A stretch of 28,899 nt of DNA, taken from positions 1-28,899 of the forward strand of contig CAXTCF010000032.1 of assembly GCA_964242945.1 (NCBI GenBank). Reading direction: 5' to 3'. Positions 22,090-28,899 of this stretch are shown in pieces (positions within the stretch are counted from its first letter, which is position 1; each line of letters opens with the position of its first letter). The notes under the pieces are model-generated. The model worked only from the letters and a program-made list of their open reading frames with translations, was not told the origin of the DNA and searched no databases. This DNA comes from Mesorhizobium_B sp964242945 (GTDB taxonomy: Bacteria; Pseudomonadota; Alphaproteobacteria; Rhizobiales; Rhizobiaceae). The position numbers and the translations under genes are program-made.

Positions 22090-23313
22090 ATGGAAAAATT
22101 CGACAATGCCCGCGAGGCGGCCTTAAAACTCCGCCCCGACGTTCCCGTTTATTGCTTCCGCCCGGAAGTGCTGAAGGCGGATGCGCGCGACTTCATGCAG
22201 CGCTTTCCCGGCAAGACGGCCTATGCGGTAAAAACCAACGGCGAGGAGATCGTTCTTCGCACCCTGGTCGAAGCCGGCGTGGAAGCCTTCGATGTGGCCT
22301 CGCCCGGCGAGTTCGCGGCAGTGCGCAACGTCTCGGCCGAGGCCGAGATGCTCTACATGCACCCGATCAAGGCGCAGTCCGACATCCGGCTGGCCCTGGA
22401 AACCTACGGCATCCGCGTCATCGCGCTCGACCACGAAGACGAGGTCAACAAGCTGTTTCGCGTGGTGCGCGCGCTCGACCTCGATCCTGGCGCTCTGACG
22501 GTTTTCGTGCGCCTCCAGACCAAGGGGCACGCAGCCTACGAACTGTCGAAAAAATTCGGGGCGGGGCCGGCTTACGCGATCGAACTGGCGCGGCGGCTCA
22601 ACAAGGCGGGTTTTCGCGTGGGCTTATGCTTCCATGTCGGCAGCCAGATCGAAGACCCCGGCACCTACCAGCGCGCTCTGGCTTCCGCCGACTGGGTGCG
22701 CAACCGCGTCGGTTTTCCGCTGGCGGGTCTCGATGTCGGCGGCGGCTTTCCCGCGGAGTACGGCCACGATCCGCAAAAGCGCACGCCGACGATGCCCTCG
22801 ATCGGCGAGATCATGGAGCGTCTTGAAGACGACCTGCGCGAATACGAATTCCTGAACGAAATGCCGCTGGTGGCCGAGCCCGGCCGGGTGATCGTGGCGC
22901 GCGCCTTTTCGCTGATCGTGCGCGTGCTCCTGCGCAAAGGCCGGCGCCTTTACATCAACGACGGCATCTGGGCCTCGTTGTCGGACTCCTGGACCGGCAA
23001 GATCACGCTGCCCGCCCGCTTCATCCCCGACCCTGCGATCCGCGCTCGCAACGGCGACGAGAAGACCATCGTGCCGTTCAAGGTGTGCGGCGCCACCTGC
23101 GACTCCGTGGACATCCTGTCGCGCCCGTTCTGGCTGCCGGAAACCGTGGACACCGGCGACTGGATCGAGATCGGCCACATCGGCGCCTACTCGCTCAGCC
23201 TGCGCACGCGCTTCAACGGCTTCTACCCCGACACGTTCGTGGAGGTCGCAACGCCCTTTGACGAAGGCGCGGCGCCGGAGGGTTTTGCGAGCCTGGAGAC
23301 GATGGCGGACTAA
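22090..23313 (+). CDS. Ornithine/lysine decarboxylase, fold-type III PLP enzyme
   Basis: This 407-residue decarboxylase of the eukaryotic ODC-like group uses PLP to convert ornithine (or lysine) to putrescine (or cadaverine), opening polyamine synthesis. Visible residues: PLP-lysine K48 in YAVKTN, H182 in CFHVGSQ, the glycine loop DVGGGFP (217-219), the phosphate-binding EPGR (263-266), the catalytic cysteine C337-D338 in CGATCDS, and Y367. These match an active dimeric enzyme. It is longer than minimal ODCs (~375) because of a C-terminal tail. Substrate preference cannot be set by eye, and alphaproteobacterial relatives include dual ODC/LDC enzymes. The ATG follows AGGAAG. Confidence 0.9.
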   Translation: MEKFDNAREAALKLRPDVPVYCFRPEVLKADARDFMQRFPGKTAYAVKTNGEEIVLRTLVEAGVEAFDVASPGEFAAVRNVSAEAEMLYMHPIKAQSDIRLALETYGIRVIALDHEDEVNKLFRVVRALDLDPGALTVFVRLQTKGHAAYELSKKFGAGPAYAIELARRLNKAGFRVGLCFHVGSQIEDPGTYQRALASADWVRNRVGFPLAGLDVGGGFPAEYGHDPQKRTPTMPSIGEIMERLEDDLREYEFLNEMPLVAEPGRVIVARAFSLIVRVLLRKGRRLYINDGIWASLSDSWTGKITLPARFIPDPAIRARNGDEKTIVPFKVCGATCDSVDILSRPFWLPETVDTGDWIEIGHIGAYSLSLRTRFNGFYPDTFVEVATPFDEGAAPEGFASLETMAD

Positions 23314-23335
23314 GAAGACCGGCTCGGCCGAGAAA

Positions 23336-23593
23336 TTAAGACGCCGCCTTCGTCACCCCATTCGCGAGCCGCCGTTTGAAATCCTCCGTTGTTGCAATCC
23401 CCGAATTAGAGATCTGGCGCGCGGCGGTGTTCACGTAAATCGAGGGCACTGATTGGGCGAGCACCGGAACCGAGAGCACCGCACCCGTTTTCCCATGCTC
23501 GAAGACGACATGATCGCCGATACGCCGCATCTCGGAGAACCCAAGCTCCTGCAACGTCTGCTCCATCCGGGCGTAGGTGATCTGGCTAGACAC
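23336..23593 (-). CDS. HicA-like small protein, no HicB partner
   Basis: This 85-residue protein (GTG start at 23593; an ATG at residue 10 is also possible) resembles the HicA double-stranded-RNA-binding-like toxin fold: TLQELGFSEMRRIGDHVVFEH, where the conserved HicA catalytic histidine in G-[SD]-H corresponds to H28. The middle (VLSVPVLAQSVPSIYVNTAA) and end (ISNSGIATTEDFKRRL) agree with a HicA-type C-terminal helix. The neighbour is not HicB but a DUF4365 protein whose stop overlaps this start by 8 bases. Function is inferred: a toxin, or an accessory protein of the DUF4365 gene. GC content is lower than in the flanking genes. Confidence 0.7.
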   Translation of the reverse strand: MSSQITYARMEQTLQELGFSEMRRIGDHVVFEHGKTGAVLSVPVLAQSVPSIYVNTAARQISNSGIATTEDFKRRLANGVTKAAS

Positions 23594-24089
23594 GGGTTAC
23601 CGCTCCCATCTGCGCAAGAATGATATTCTTCTCGTTGCGCCATCCTTCGATCGCCGACCTGTCGATCTCGACCTTTGGCAGGCGTACGTCGATGGATTTC
23701 TTGGTCATCGTAGTCGCGGTGATGCCTCTCTGCACGAAGTATCTTTGCAGGTTCACCGCGTAAGCCTTTTCACGCCGCGCATCGAAGACGACGAGATACA
23801 CCGGGAACGGTTCGCCTTCCCATGTGAGCACGTCGCGTTTGCCTATGCGGAAAACGATGTTTCCCGACTTTGGGTCAACCCTCAAATGATCGGTGGCTTT
23901 CAGCTGGACGAAGATGTTGCCGTTTTCATACTGGCCCAGCGCATCGAACGTGAAGATGCTCAGGTCATAACCGTAGTCGGCGCTCGTCGGCTCTGGCGTG
24001 AAAGAGCAGCTGGCGACTTTATAAGCCAGGAAATGAAGGCTCATGTCTGCGATCACGTGCTTGCGGACGCGCGTCTTGCGCTTCGTCAC
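23586..24089 (-). CDS. DUF4365 domain protein, nuclease-like
   Basis: This 167-residue protein has the DUF4365 core: SADYGYDLSIFTFD with D42, a strand, then GNIFVQLKATDHLR with Q62 and K64, and PVYLVVFDARREKAYAVNL. The spaced D...QxK pattern is that of a PD-(D/E)xK-type nuclease fold. DUF4365 proteins are often found in accessory and defence-like loci, but no substrate is known. It starts at GTG 24089 with AGGT upstream and overlaps the HicA-like gene. Base composition is visibly lower in GC than the decarboxylase and transglycosylase on either side, and the 116 bases upstream (24090-24205) are AT-richer still, which suggests horizontal acquisition. Confidence 0.75.
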   Translation of the reverse strand: MTKRKTRVRKHVIADMSLHFLAYKVASCSFTPEPTSADYGYDLSIFTFDALGQYENGNIFVQLKATDHLRVDPKSGNIVFRIGKRDVLTWEGEPFPVYLVVFDARREKAYAVNLQRYFVQRGITATTMTKKSIDVRLPKVEIDRSAIEGWRNEKNIILAQMGAVTRV

Positions 24090-24205
24090 ATTCGCTTACC
24101 TGGTTACCCCTCTTCAACGTCTATTCATCAGCGAGGCAACTTCAACACGCAATCAAAGGAGCAGACTGACAACTCGCCCGGAGAACATGTAATTAAGGAT
24201 GATCT

Positions 24206-25408
24206 TCAAAGCGCTGCCAGCAAGTCCGGCGTCGGCCAGCCGTCCACAACCAGCCCAAGCCGCATCTGCTCCTGGCGCACGGCCTCGCGCGTCGCGGTGC
24301 CGAGGATGCCGTCGATGCCGCCGACATGGTAGCCGCGTGCTTCCAGCTTGGTCTGGAGCTGCTTCATGGCGTCGATGTCGAGTCCAGCTTGCGCCTCATG
24401 CGGCTGCATCTTCGGCGCGCCGCCGATGCGGATGGCGAGGTAGGCGGCGGTCAGCGCATAGACCGCCGACTGGTTCCACTCGAAGTAAACGTCGTAGTTG
24501 GGATAGGCGAGAAAGGCCGGACCCTTGTAGCCCTGAGGCAGGATGAGGGCCGCGGGGAGGCCGTTGTCGGCGAGCGGCGAGCCGTCCGGCATGGTGACGC
24601 CCCAGGCGCTCCATTGGCTTACCGGCAGCTTGTTGGTGCGGCCCGTCTGGTCCCAGGGCAGGGTATCGGGCACCATCACTTCCTGGATCCAGGGCTGGTC
24701 GCGCTTCCAGCCCTTGTCCGCGATCTTGGCCGCGGTGGTCAGAATCACGTCGGCCGCGTCGTTGCGCAGATCGACCAGCCCGTCGCCGTCGCCGTCCTGG
24801 CCGAGGTTGAGGTAGTCGGAAGGCAGCATCTGCGTCTGCCCGATCTCGCCGGCCCACGCACCCTGTACGTCGGCTGGCACCGTGCCGCGGTCGATAAGCG
24901 TCAGCAGCGGGATCAACTGCGGGCGGAAGAGTTCCGGGCGGCGGCAGTCATGCGCCAGCGTCGCCAGGGCGGAAAGCGTGTGGAAGTCGCCCTGCACCGC
25001 GCCGAAATCCGTTTCCAGCGCCCAGAAGGCCGCGATCACCTCCGGCTGAACGCCGAACTTCGCTTCCGCCTGCGCGAAAGCGTCGGCATATTTCTGGAGA
25101 TTCTGCTGGCCGAGCTTCAGCCGGTATCCCGAAACCATGCGGCCGGCGAACTGGGTGAAGGTCTGGGAGAACACGCCCTGCGCGCGGTCGCGCCCAAGCG
25201 CGCGTTCGTCGATCGCCACGGTGTCCAGCGCCGCCAGGCCGCGCGCTCCGACGCCTGCCGCTTGCGCTTCCGCGCGCAAACCGCCAAGCCATGCTTGAAA
25301 ATCGCCGCCGCAGGGCTGATCGGCGGACAGGGCCGGGCCGCCGCCGAGCGCCGTGCTCAGGAAGACGGCAAACACCGCAGCGCGCCGCCCGATCGTGAAC
25401 GTCTTCAA
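24206..25408 (-). CDS. Lytic murein transglycosylase, MltB type, with C-terminal peptidoglycan-binding domain
   Basis: This 400-residue secreted enzyme cleaves the MurNAc-GlcNAc bond with formation of 1,6-anhydro-MurNAc. A signal peptide covers about residues 1-29 (ALS-AD cleavage). The SLT_2 domain has the catalytic glutamate E132 in FWALETDFG, followed by GEIGQTQMLPSDYL, and DGDGDGLVDL, an EF-hand-like calcium loop seen in Slt35. PG_binding_1 lies at about 345-398 with YHVGGIDGILGTATREAV. There is no lipobox. The open frame has no ATG at the expected place; TTG at 25408 with GGAAGGAAGC 7 bases upstream gives the complete signal peptide. It follows the GH25 gene by 83 bases and may share its transcript. 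Confidence 0.92.
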   Translation of the reverse strand: MKTFTIGRRAAVFAVFLSTALGGGPALSADQPCGGDFQAWLGGLRAEAQAAGVGARGLAALDTVAIDERALGRDRAQGVFSQTFTQFAGRMVSGYRLKLGQQNLQKYADAFAQAEAKFGVQPEVIAAFWALETDFGAVQGDFHTLSALATLAHDCRRPELFRPQLIPLLTLIDRGTVPADVQGAWAGEIGQTQMLPSDYLNLGQDGDGDGLVDLRNDAADVILTTAAKIADKGWKRDQPWIQEVMVPDTLPWDQTGRTNKLPVSQWSAWGVTMPDGSPLADNGLPAALILPQGYKGPAFLAYPNYDVYFEWNQSAVYALTAAYLAIRIGGAPKMQPHEAQAGLDIDAMKQLQTKLEARGYHVGGIDGILGTATREAVRQEQMRLGLVVDGWPTPDLLAAL

Positions 25409-25491
25409 AGTCCAGCTTCCTTCCACCGCAGGCCGACCGCCTATCGGAGGCGGCACTAGGAAGCAAGAATGGCGAAGTTGAGGGGCCGGTT

Positions 25492-26289
25492 TCAGCGGCT
25501 CTGGCTCTTGACCCACTTGTTCCAGGCCGATGCGCTGCCGTTGAACACGTTGATGTCGGAGTTGCCCTTGATGCCGGGCACCACGCCGGTCCCGGTATAT
25601 TGCCAGAACATCCAGGGATGGTCGCCGTAGCGCGCAGTCGGATGGCCGGCGACGGAGCGCAGCCAATAGGGATATCCCTTGAACTCCGCCAGGCCGTTGT
25701 CTTCGAAGAAGTCGATGGAGGTGTAGATGATCGGCTTCTTGCCGTAATGGCGCTCGACGGTTCTGAGGAAGGTTTGCATCTCGGCCTGCACCGTGTCGCG
25801 CGGCGGGCGCTTCTTGCAGGTCGGCGAGTCCGGGTTCCACTCCATGTCCAGCACGGGCGGAAGCGCGCCTTTTTCCTTGGGCACGTTGCGGATGAACCAG
25901 TTCGCCTGGTCTTCCGCCGTGCGGCAGAAATAATAGAAGTGGTAGGCGGCGCGCGGCAGGCCGGCGGCCCGTGCCGAAGCCCAATGCTCGGCGAAAGCGT
26001 CGTCCACGCGGTCGCCGCCCTCCGTTGCCTTGATGAAGGCGAAGGAAACGCCGGCGCTGCGCGCGGCGGGCCAGTCCACGTTGCGCTGATACTTGGAAAG
26101 GTCGATGCCGTGCACGGCATAGCCGACCGGCGCGGCCGCGCTGGTCCACGCATGCGGGTCGCTGTCGTCGAATTTGGGATGGGTGCGCATCGGGCCGTTC
26201 ACCGCCGTGCTGGCCGGCGCGAGGTCGGCCGCCGTGGAGCAGCCGGCAAGCGCCAGGCACAGCGCGAAAAGCCCGCGGAGTCCGCGCAT
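25492..26289 (-). CDS. Glycoside hydrolase family 25 (lysozyme-like) lipoprotein
   Basis: This 265-residue protein is a beta-1,4-N-acetylmuramidase of the GH25 family. The N-terminus is a lipoprotein signal with lipobox LAGC (C17), so it is anchored to a membrane facing the periplasm. The GH25 barrel runs from about 58 to 255: GIDLSKYQ with D63, FIKATEGG, AAYHFYYF, and the catalytic pair D148/E150 in LDMEWN. The strand PIIYTSIDFFE and the end FWQYTGTG complete the family pattern. Together with the adjacent transglycosylase it forms a wall-remodelling unit. GH25 enzymes are also common in phages and fungi, but no phage gene is nearby. Confidence 0.93.
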   Translation of the reverse strand: MRGLRGLFALCLALAGCSTAADLAPASTAVNGPMRTHPKFDDSDPHAWTSAAAPVGYAVHGIDLSKYQRNVDWPAARSAGVSFAFIKATEGGDRVDDAFAEHWASARAAGLPRAAYHFYYFCRTAEDQANWFIRNVPKEKGALPPVLDMEWNPDSPTCKKRPPRDTVQAEMQTFLRTVERHYGKKPIIYTSIDFFEDNGLAEFKGYPYWLRSVAGHPTARYGDHPWMFWQYTGTGVVPGIKGNSDINVFNGSASAWNKWVKSQSR

Positions 26290-26306
26290 CGATCCCTTAC
26301 CCCCGC

Positions 26307-26438
26307 TCAGCCGATCGGCTTTTCCGGCCGCTTTTTCGGCTTGTCCCGGCTTGCGCGGCCGTTTTCAGGCGCAAACGCATGCCAATCCCGCTCTCGACCG
26401 GATGAAAGCCAATCATGGTTTATTTTCGGTTGCGACAT
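26307..26438 (-). CDS. Possible 43-residue hydrophilic protein
   Basis: A short frame starting at ATG 26438 (preceded by GGGAAAGG) encodes MSQPKINHDWLSSGRERDWH and ends in a lysine/proline-rich tail (SRDKPKKRPEKPIG). The composition (Trp, Asn, His, clustered Lys) is unlike the Arg/Ala-rich shadows in this GC-rich window. Its stop is 17 bases before the GH25 start, so it could be the first gene of that transcript. I recognise no family. Confidence 0.35.
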   Translation of the reverse strand: MSQPKINHDWLSSGRERDWHAFAPENGRASRDKPKKRPEKPIG

Positions 26439-26533
26439 CGGGCCTTTCCCACGCGATCGAGGCAACCAAGGCGCAGCGGCAGCATTTCGGAGGCGAGCAT
26501 CGGCGGCAAACGCCGCATCAAGGGAGAGACCCC

Positions 26534-26875
26534 GTGAAGAAATCCATTCTGGCGGCATCAGCAGCGATCCCGCTTGCACTGGCCGCATTCGGCGCCCCGG
26601 AGACGGCGAACGCCCAGGCAGCGCAGCCGGCGACTACGTCCGGCGCTTCGGGATCGGCGCCGGCCACGACCACGGCGCCGGCCTCCGGGGCGACGACAAA
26701 CAGCGGTACCGTGCTGCCGACGACGGACAACACCACGAGTCAGACGATCGAGACGCGGCCCGATGTGCCGCAGAGCGGTTCCGGCGGCGCGACGCAGGCC
26801 AATCCAGCGCCGGACGACCAGACCCCGACCGCGCCGACCGCCCAGCCCGGCGGCTCCACGACGACCGCGCAATAG
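26534..26875 (+). CDS. Low-complexity Thr/Ala/Ser/Pro-rich secreted protein
   Basis: This 113-residue protein begins at GTG 26534 with AGGGAGAG upstream. A signal peptide covers about 1-27 (KKSILAASAAIPLALAAFGA, cleavage near ANA-QA). The mature part is a low-complexity, disordered chain of Thr, Ala, Ser, Pro, Gly and Gln with no cysteines, ending in a TAQ tail. It may sit in the periplasm or cell wall as a linker-like protein. No domain is recognised. A strong terminator follows 25 bases after the stop, so it is a single-gene unit. Confidence 0.7.
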   Translation: MKKSILAASAAIPLALAAFGAPETANAQAAQPATTSGASGSAPATTTAPASGATTNSGTVLPTTDNTTSQTIETRPDVPQSGSGGATQANPAPDDQTPTAPTAQPGGSTTTAQ

Positions 26876-26900
26876 GCCGAGCGGTCGGTTTGGTTTGGAA

Positions 26901-26924
26901 AGGCCGGTGCGAACCGGCCTTTTT
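26901..26924 (+). terminator. Rho-independent terminator
   Basis: AGGCCGGT (26901-26908) pairs perfectly with ACCGGCCT (26913-26920) around a GCGA loop, followed by TTTT. It is 25 bases past the secreted-protein stop. Confidence 0.88.
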
Positions 26925-26999
26925 CTCGGCTGGTTTCGGCTGGATCGCCGTGTGGTTTCGCCTTAAGCCCGCCATGACGGCTCTTTAGCTTTTCGCCCT

Positions 27000-27716
27000 A
27001 TGTTGCTCTGGAAACGCCTTGCCGAGATCGCATCGCGCGCCTGCGGATCGGCGGGCGGCGGCCTTGCCGGCCTCGTGGAAGCCTTGCGCAGCCTTCTGGA
27101 AGGCAATCCGGCGGTGCGCCGCAAGGTCGCGTTCTCCGTGGCGATGATCGCGCTGTCGGCCAAGATGGCCAAGGCGGACGGCGTGGTGACGCAGGACGAA
27201 GTCCGCGCCTTCAACCAGATTTTTTCGGTGCCGGCCTCGGAAGCCCGCAACGTCGCGCGCCTTTACGACCTGGCAAAGGGCGACGTTGCCGGCTTCGAGG
27301 CCTATGCCGAGCGCCTGGCGCGGCTGTGCGGCGACGGAGCGGCCGGCGGCGTGCTGGAAGACGTGCTCGACGGCCTGTTCCACATCGCCAAGGCTGACGG
27401 CCTGCTGCACGAGATGGAGGGCACGTTCCTCGCCCGCGTGGCCGAAATCTTCGAGGTGTCCGCCGAGCGCTACGCGGTGCTGCTTGCCCGGCATGTGGAC
27501 GGAGGACGAGCGGACCCCTACCGTGTGCTCGGCATCGACAGCGGCAAGCCTTTCGAGGAAATCCGCCGGCACTACCGGCAGCTTGTCGCCTCCAACCATC
27601 CGGACCGGCTGGTGGCGCGCGGCCTCCCCGAAGAGTTCATCGCGATCGCCACAGGCCGGCTCGCCGCCATCAACGCGGCCTATGAGACGATCGAGCGCGG
27701 CCTGAAGCCGGCATGA
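27000..27716 (+). CDS. TerB-DnaJ domain protein (DjlA-like co-chaperone)
   Basis: This 238-residue protein has a TerB-like helical domain at about 45-160, showing two repeats of the AKADG motif (MAKADGVV and IAKADGLL) that mark the acidic helix of this fold. A C-terminal J domain at about 172-235 contains the HPD motif (200-202) needed to stimulate DnaK ATPase. This order is that of DjlA, but the N-terminus lacks the clear transmembrane helix of the E. coli protein. It starts at ATG 27000. Its stop overlaps the amidase start by 4 bases, which joins a DnaK co-chaperone to a wall amidase in one operon. Confidence 0.9.
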   Translation: MLLWKRLAEIASRACGSAGGGLAGLVEALRSLLEGNPAVRRKVAFSVAMIALSAKMAKADGVVTQDEVRAFNQIFSVPASEARNVARLYDLAKGDVAGFEAYAERLARLCGDGAAGGVLEDVLDGLFHIAKADGLLHEMEGTFLARVAEIFEVSAERYAVLLARHVDGGRADPYRVLGIDSGKPFEEIRRHYRQLVASNHPDRLVARGLPEEFIAIATGRLAAINAAYETIERGLKPA

Positions 27717-28480
27717 CGGGCTTCGTCCCCGATCATGCGGGGGCCGAAATCAGGCCTTCGCCCAATTTCGGGGCGCGCCGCGGCGTGGAACAGCCGGATG
27801 CCGTCGTGCTCCACTATACCGGCATGCCGACGGGCCAGGCGGCGGAAGACTGGTTGTGCAATCCCGCGAGCGAGGTCTCCGCCCATTATGTCGTGCATGA
27901 GGACGGGCGCATCGTTCAACTCGTGCGGGAAGCCGACCGTGCCTGGCATGCCGGCCGCAGCCTTTGGCACGGCGAGGGCGACCTCAACTCGCGCTCGGTC
28001 GGCATCGAGATCGCCAACGAGGGCCACGGCGCCGACCTCGCGCTCGGAACGCCTGCCTTTCCGCCGGAGCAGATCGCCGCGGTGATCGCGCTGGTTTCCG
28101 GCATCCTGGAACGCCACGGCATCCCGGCCTCGCGCGTGCTTGCCCATTCCGACATCGCGCCGGGACGCAAGGTCGATCCGGGCGAGATGTTTCCTTGGGG
28201 GGCGCTGGCGGAAGCGGGCGTTGCCCTGCATGTGGAAGCGATACGGCCCGAGGACGGCGACGGCGTCCTGGAGCGGGGCGAGGCGGGGCCGGCGGTGCTG
28301 GCCTTTCAGGAAGCGCTGCGCGCGGCGGGCTATGGCTTGGAATTGAGCGGCATCTTCGACGACCGCACGGCTGCGGTCACGGCCGCATTCCAGCGCCGCC
28401 ACCGGCCGGCGCGCGTGGATGGGATCGCCGACCGCTCGACGCAAGCCACGCTGCAAAAGCTGCTGGAACGCCTGGGCTGA
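27713..28480 (+). CDS. N-acetylmuramoyl-L-alanine amidase (AmpD/AmiD family) with peptidoglycan-binding domain
   Basis: This 255-residue zinc amidase cleaves the MurNAc to L-Ala bond. The Amidase_2 domain shows zinc ligands H34 (VVLHYTGM) and H145 with D155 (LAHSDIAPGRKVDPG), plus E99 in VGIEIANEG. PG_binding_1 follows at about 190-253 (LSGIFDDRTAAVTAAFQRRH). There is no signal peptide or lipobox, so it may act on cytoplasmic muropeptides like AmpD, although AmpD usually lacks the binding domain and AmiD has a lipid anchor. The ATG is translationally coupled to the DjlA-like gene. rnpB begins about 46 bases downstream. Confidence 0.92.
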   Translation: MTGFVPDHAGAEIRPSPNFGARRGVEQPDAVVLHYTGMPTGQAAEDWLCNPASEVSAHYVVHEDGRIVQLVREADRAWHAGRSLWHGEGDLNSRSVGIEIANEGHGADLALGTPAFPPEQIAAVIALVSGILERHGIPASRVLAHSDIAPGRKVDPGEMFPWGALAEAGVALHVEAIRPEDGDGVLERGEAGPAVLAFQEALRAAGYGLELSGIFDDRTAAVTAAFQRRHRPARVDGIADRSTQATLQKLLERLG

Positions 28481-28491
28481 AGCTTTGCGCC

Positions 28492-28520
28492 TTGCAATGC
28501 TGAGTGAAAACCCCTTTATG
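28492..28520 (+). promoter_or_regulatory. Candidate rnpB promoter
   Basis: TTGCAA (28492-28497), a 17-base spacer and TTTATG (28515-28520) place a start near 28527, just where the RNase P RNA begins. Both boxes are imperfect; the position is the main support. Confidence 0.4.
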
Positions 28521-28526
28521 CCGGCC

Positions 28527-28899
28527 TGCCAGTCGGCCGGGCGGCCGCACCCGCAAGCGCCGAAAGGCCGCGGGTGAGGAAAGTCCGGGCTCCATGGATA
28601 AACGGTGCCGGGTAACGCCCGGCGGGGGCGACCCCAGGGAAAGTGCCACAGAAAGCAGACCGCCTCTGCGGGGAGCACGCTCCCCTAGGGGTAAGGGTGA
28701 AAGGGTGGGGCAAGAGCCCACCGCGCCCCTGGCAACAGGGGCGGCACGGCAAACCCCACCGGGAGCAAGACCGAATAGGGACGGCGCGGAGCCTCAAAAA
28801 CTCCGAAGGGATCCAGCCTGCCGTCCGGGTTGGTTGCGCGAGGCGCGTGGCGACACGCGCCCAAGAAGAATGGCCGCCGCGTTTCCGCTCCCGCAAGGG
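28527..28899 (+). ncRNA. rnpB: RNase P RNA, bacterial class A, 3' end beyond the window
   Basis: The RNA component of RNase P trims the 5' leader of tRNA precursors. The universal core is present: GAGGAAAGTCCGGGCTCC at 28576-28593 (P4 and conserved region I) and ACAGAAA at 28648-28654 with CGCC following. The alphaproteobacterial segment AGGGTGAAAGGGTGGGGCAA at about 28694 and the AACCCCACCGGGAGCAAGAC block also match. The final conserved region with the second P4 strand is not reached, so the last ~40-60 bases are outside. Minus-strand frames across it are shadows of its structured, GC-rich sequence. Confidence 0.95.

Noticed and set aside
28683..28713. Resemblance of CCCCTAGGGG...GGGTGAAAGGGTGGGG in rnpB to the DUF559 left repeat
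   Set aside because: This stretch is a conserved structural part of alphaproteobacterial RNase P RNA, so the similarity of purine-rich blocks is most simply chance.
28377..28896. Minus-strand open frames over the rnpB region
   Set aside because: They cover a recognised structured RNA and show no protein family features.
1..28899. CRISPR array, tRNA gene, IS element or prophage
   Set aside because: I found no regularly spaced repeats, no tRNA-like cloverleaf sequence, no transposase or integrase and no phage structural genes; the GH25 gene is a lipoprotein with no phage context.

Overview
The window looks like a chromosomal segment of an alphaproteobacterium of the order Hyphomicrobiales, probably close to Mesorhizobium, Aminobacter or other Phyllobacteriaceae. 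The reasons are high GC with many GTG and TTG starts, an alpha-type RNase P RNA, an HRXXN (HWE) histidine kinase beside a FATGUY-type receiver, an ArsR-methyltransferase fusion upstream of metF, and a dispersed intergenic palindrome that I know from memory of rhizobial genomes. The genus is inference. A run of ten Ns (10828-10837) marks a draft-assembly gap.

Layout. 1-3543: two permeases and the binding protein of an NMT1/THI5-like ABC importer, whose ATPase must lie to the left. A small DUF559 nuclease gene bounded by inverted repeats sits in this operon. 3620-5778: a three-gene operon of noncanonical cytochrome P450, acyl carrier protein and alpha/beta hydrolase with its own promoter candidate. 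5779-6136: no gene, but a rhizobial palindrome and a chain of hairpins. 6137-7219: an acyltransferase. 7268-7663: a decayed RelBE-type toxin-antitoxin module. 7654-10484 (minus): a CaiB/BaiF CoA-transferase coupled to a ThDP enzyme. 10681-10767: an unannotated 28-residue membrane peptide facing metF across a terminator that holds the assembly gap. 11806-12857: an ArsR-methyltransferase regulator (SahR-like) with a palindromic operator.

12937-15884: a DUF2293 protein, a membrane-anchored TPR protein, a MOSC protein and a small secreted protein. 15912-17778 (minus): the HRXXN kinase and FATGUY receiver. 17990-19275 (minus): an intact RelBE module translationally coupled to tam (trans-aconitate methyltransferase). 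19335-20984 (minus): ettA. 21097-23313: a lipase-like hydrolase and an ornithine/lysine decarboxylase. 23336-24089 (minus): a base-compositionally foreign pair, DUF4365 protein plus HicA-like protein. 24206-26289 (minus): an MltB-type transglycosylase and a GH25 lipoprotein. 26534-28480: a low-complexity secreted protein, a TerB-DnaJ protein and a zinc amidase. 28527-end: rnpB, cut by the window edge.

Most genes are tightly packed, and six neighbouring pairs share a 4-base stop/start overlap, so transcription units can be read directly. The least explained parts are the P450-ACP-hydrolase operon, the DUF4365/HicA-like pair, and the contrast between a dead and a living toxin-antitoxin locus about 11 kb apart.
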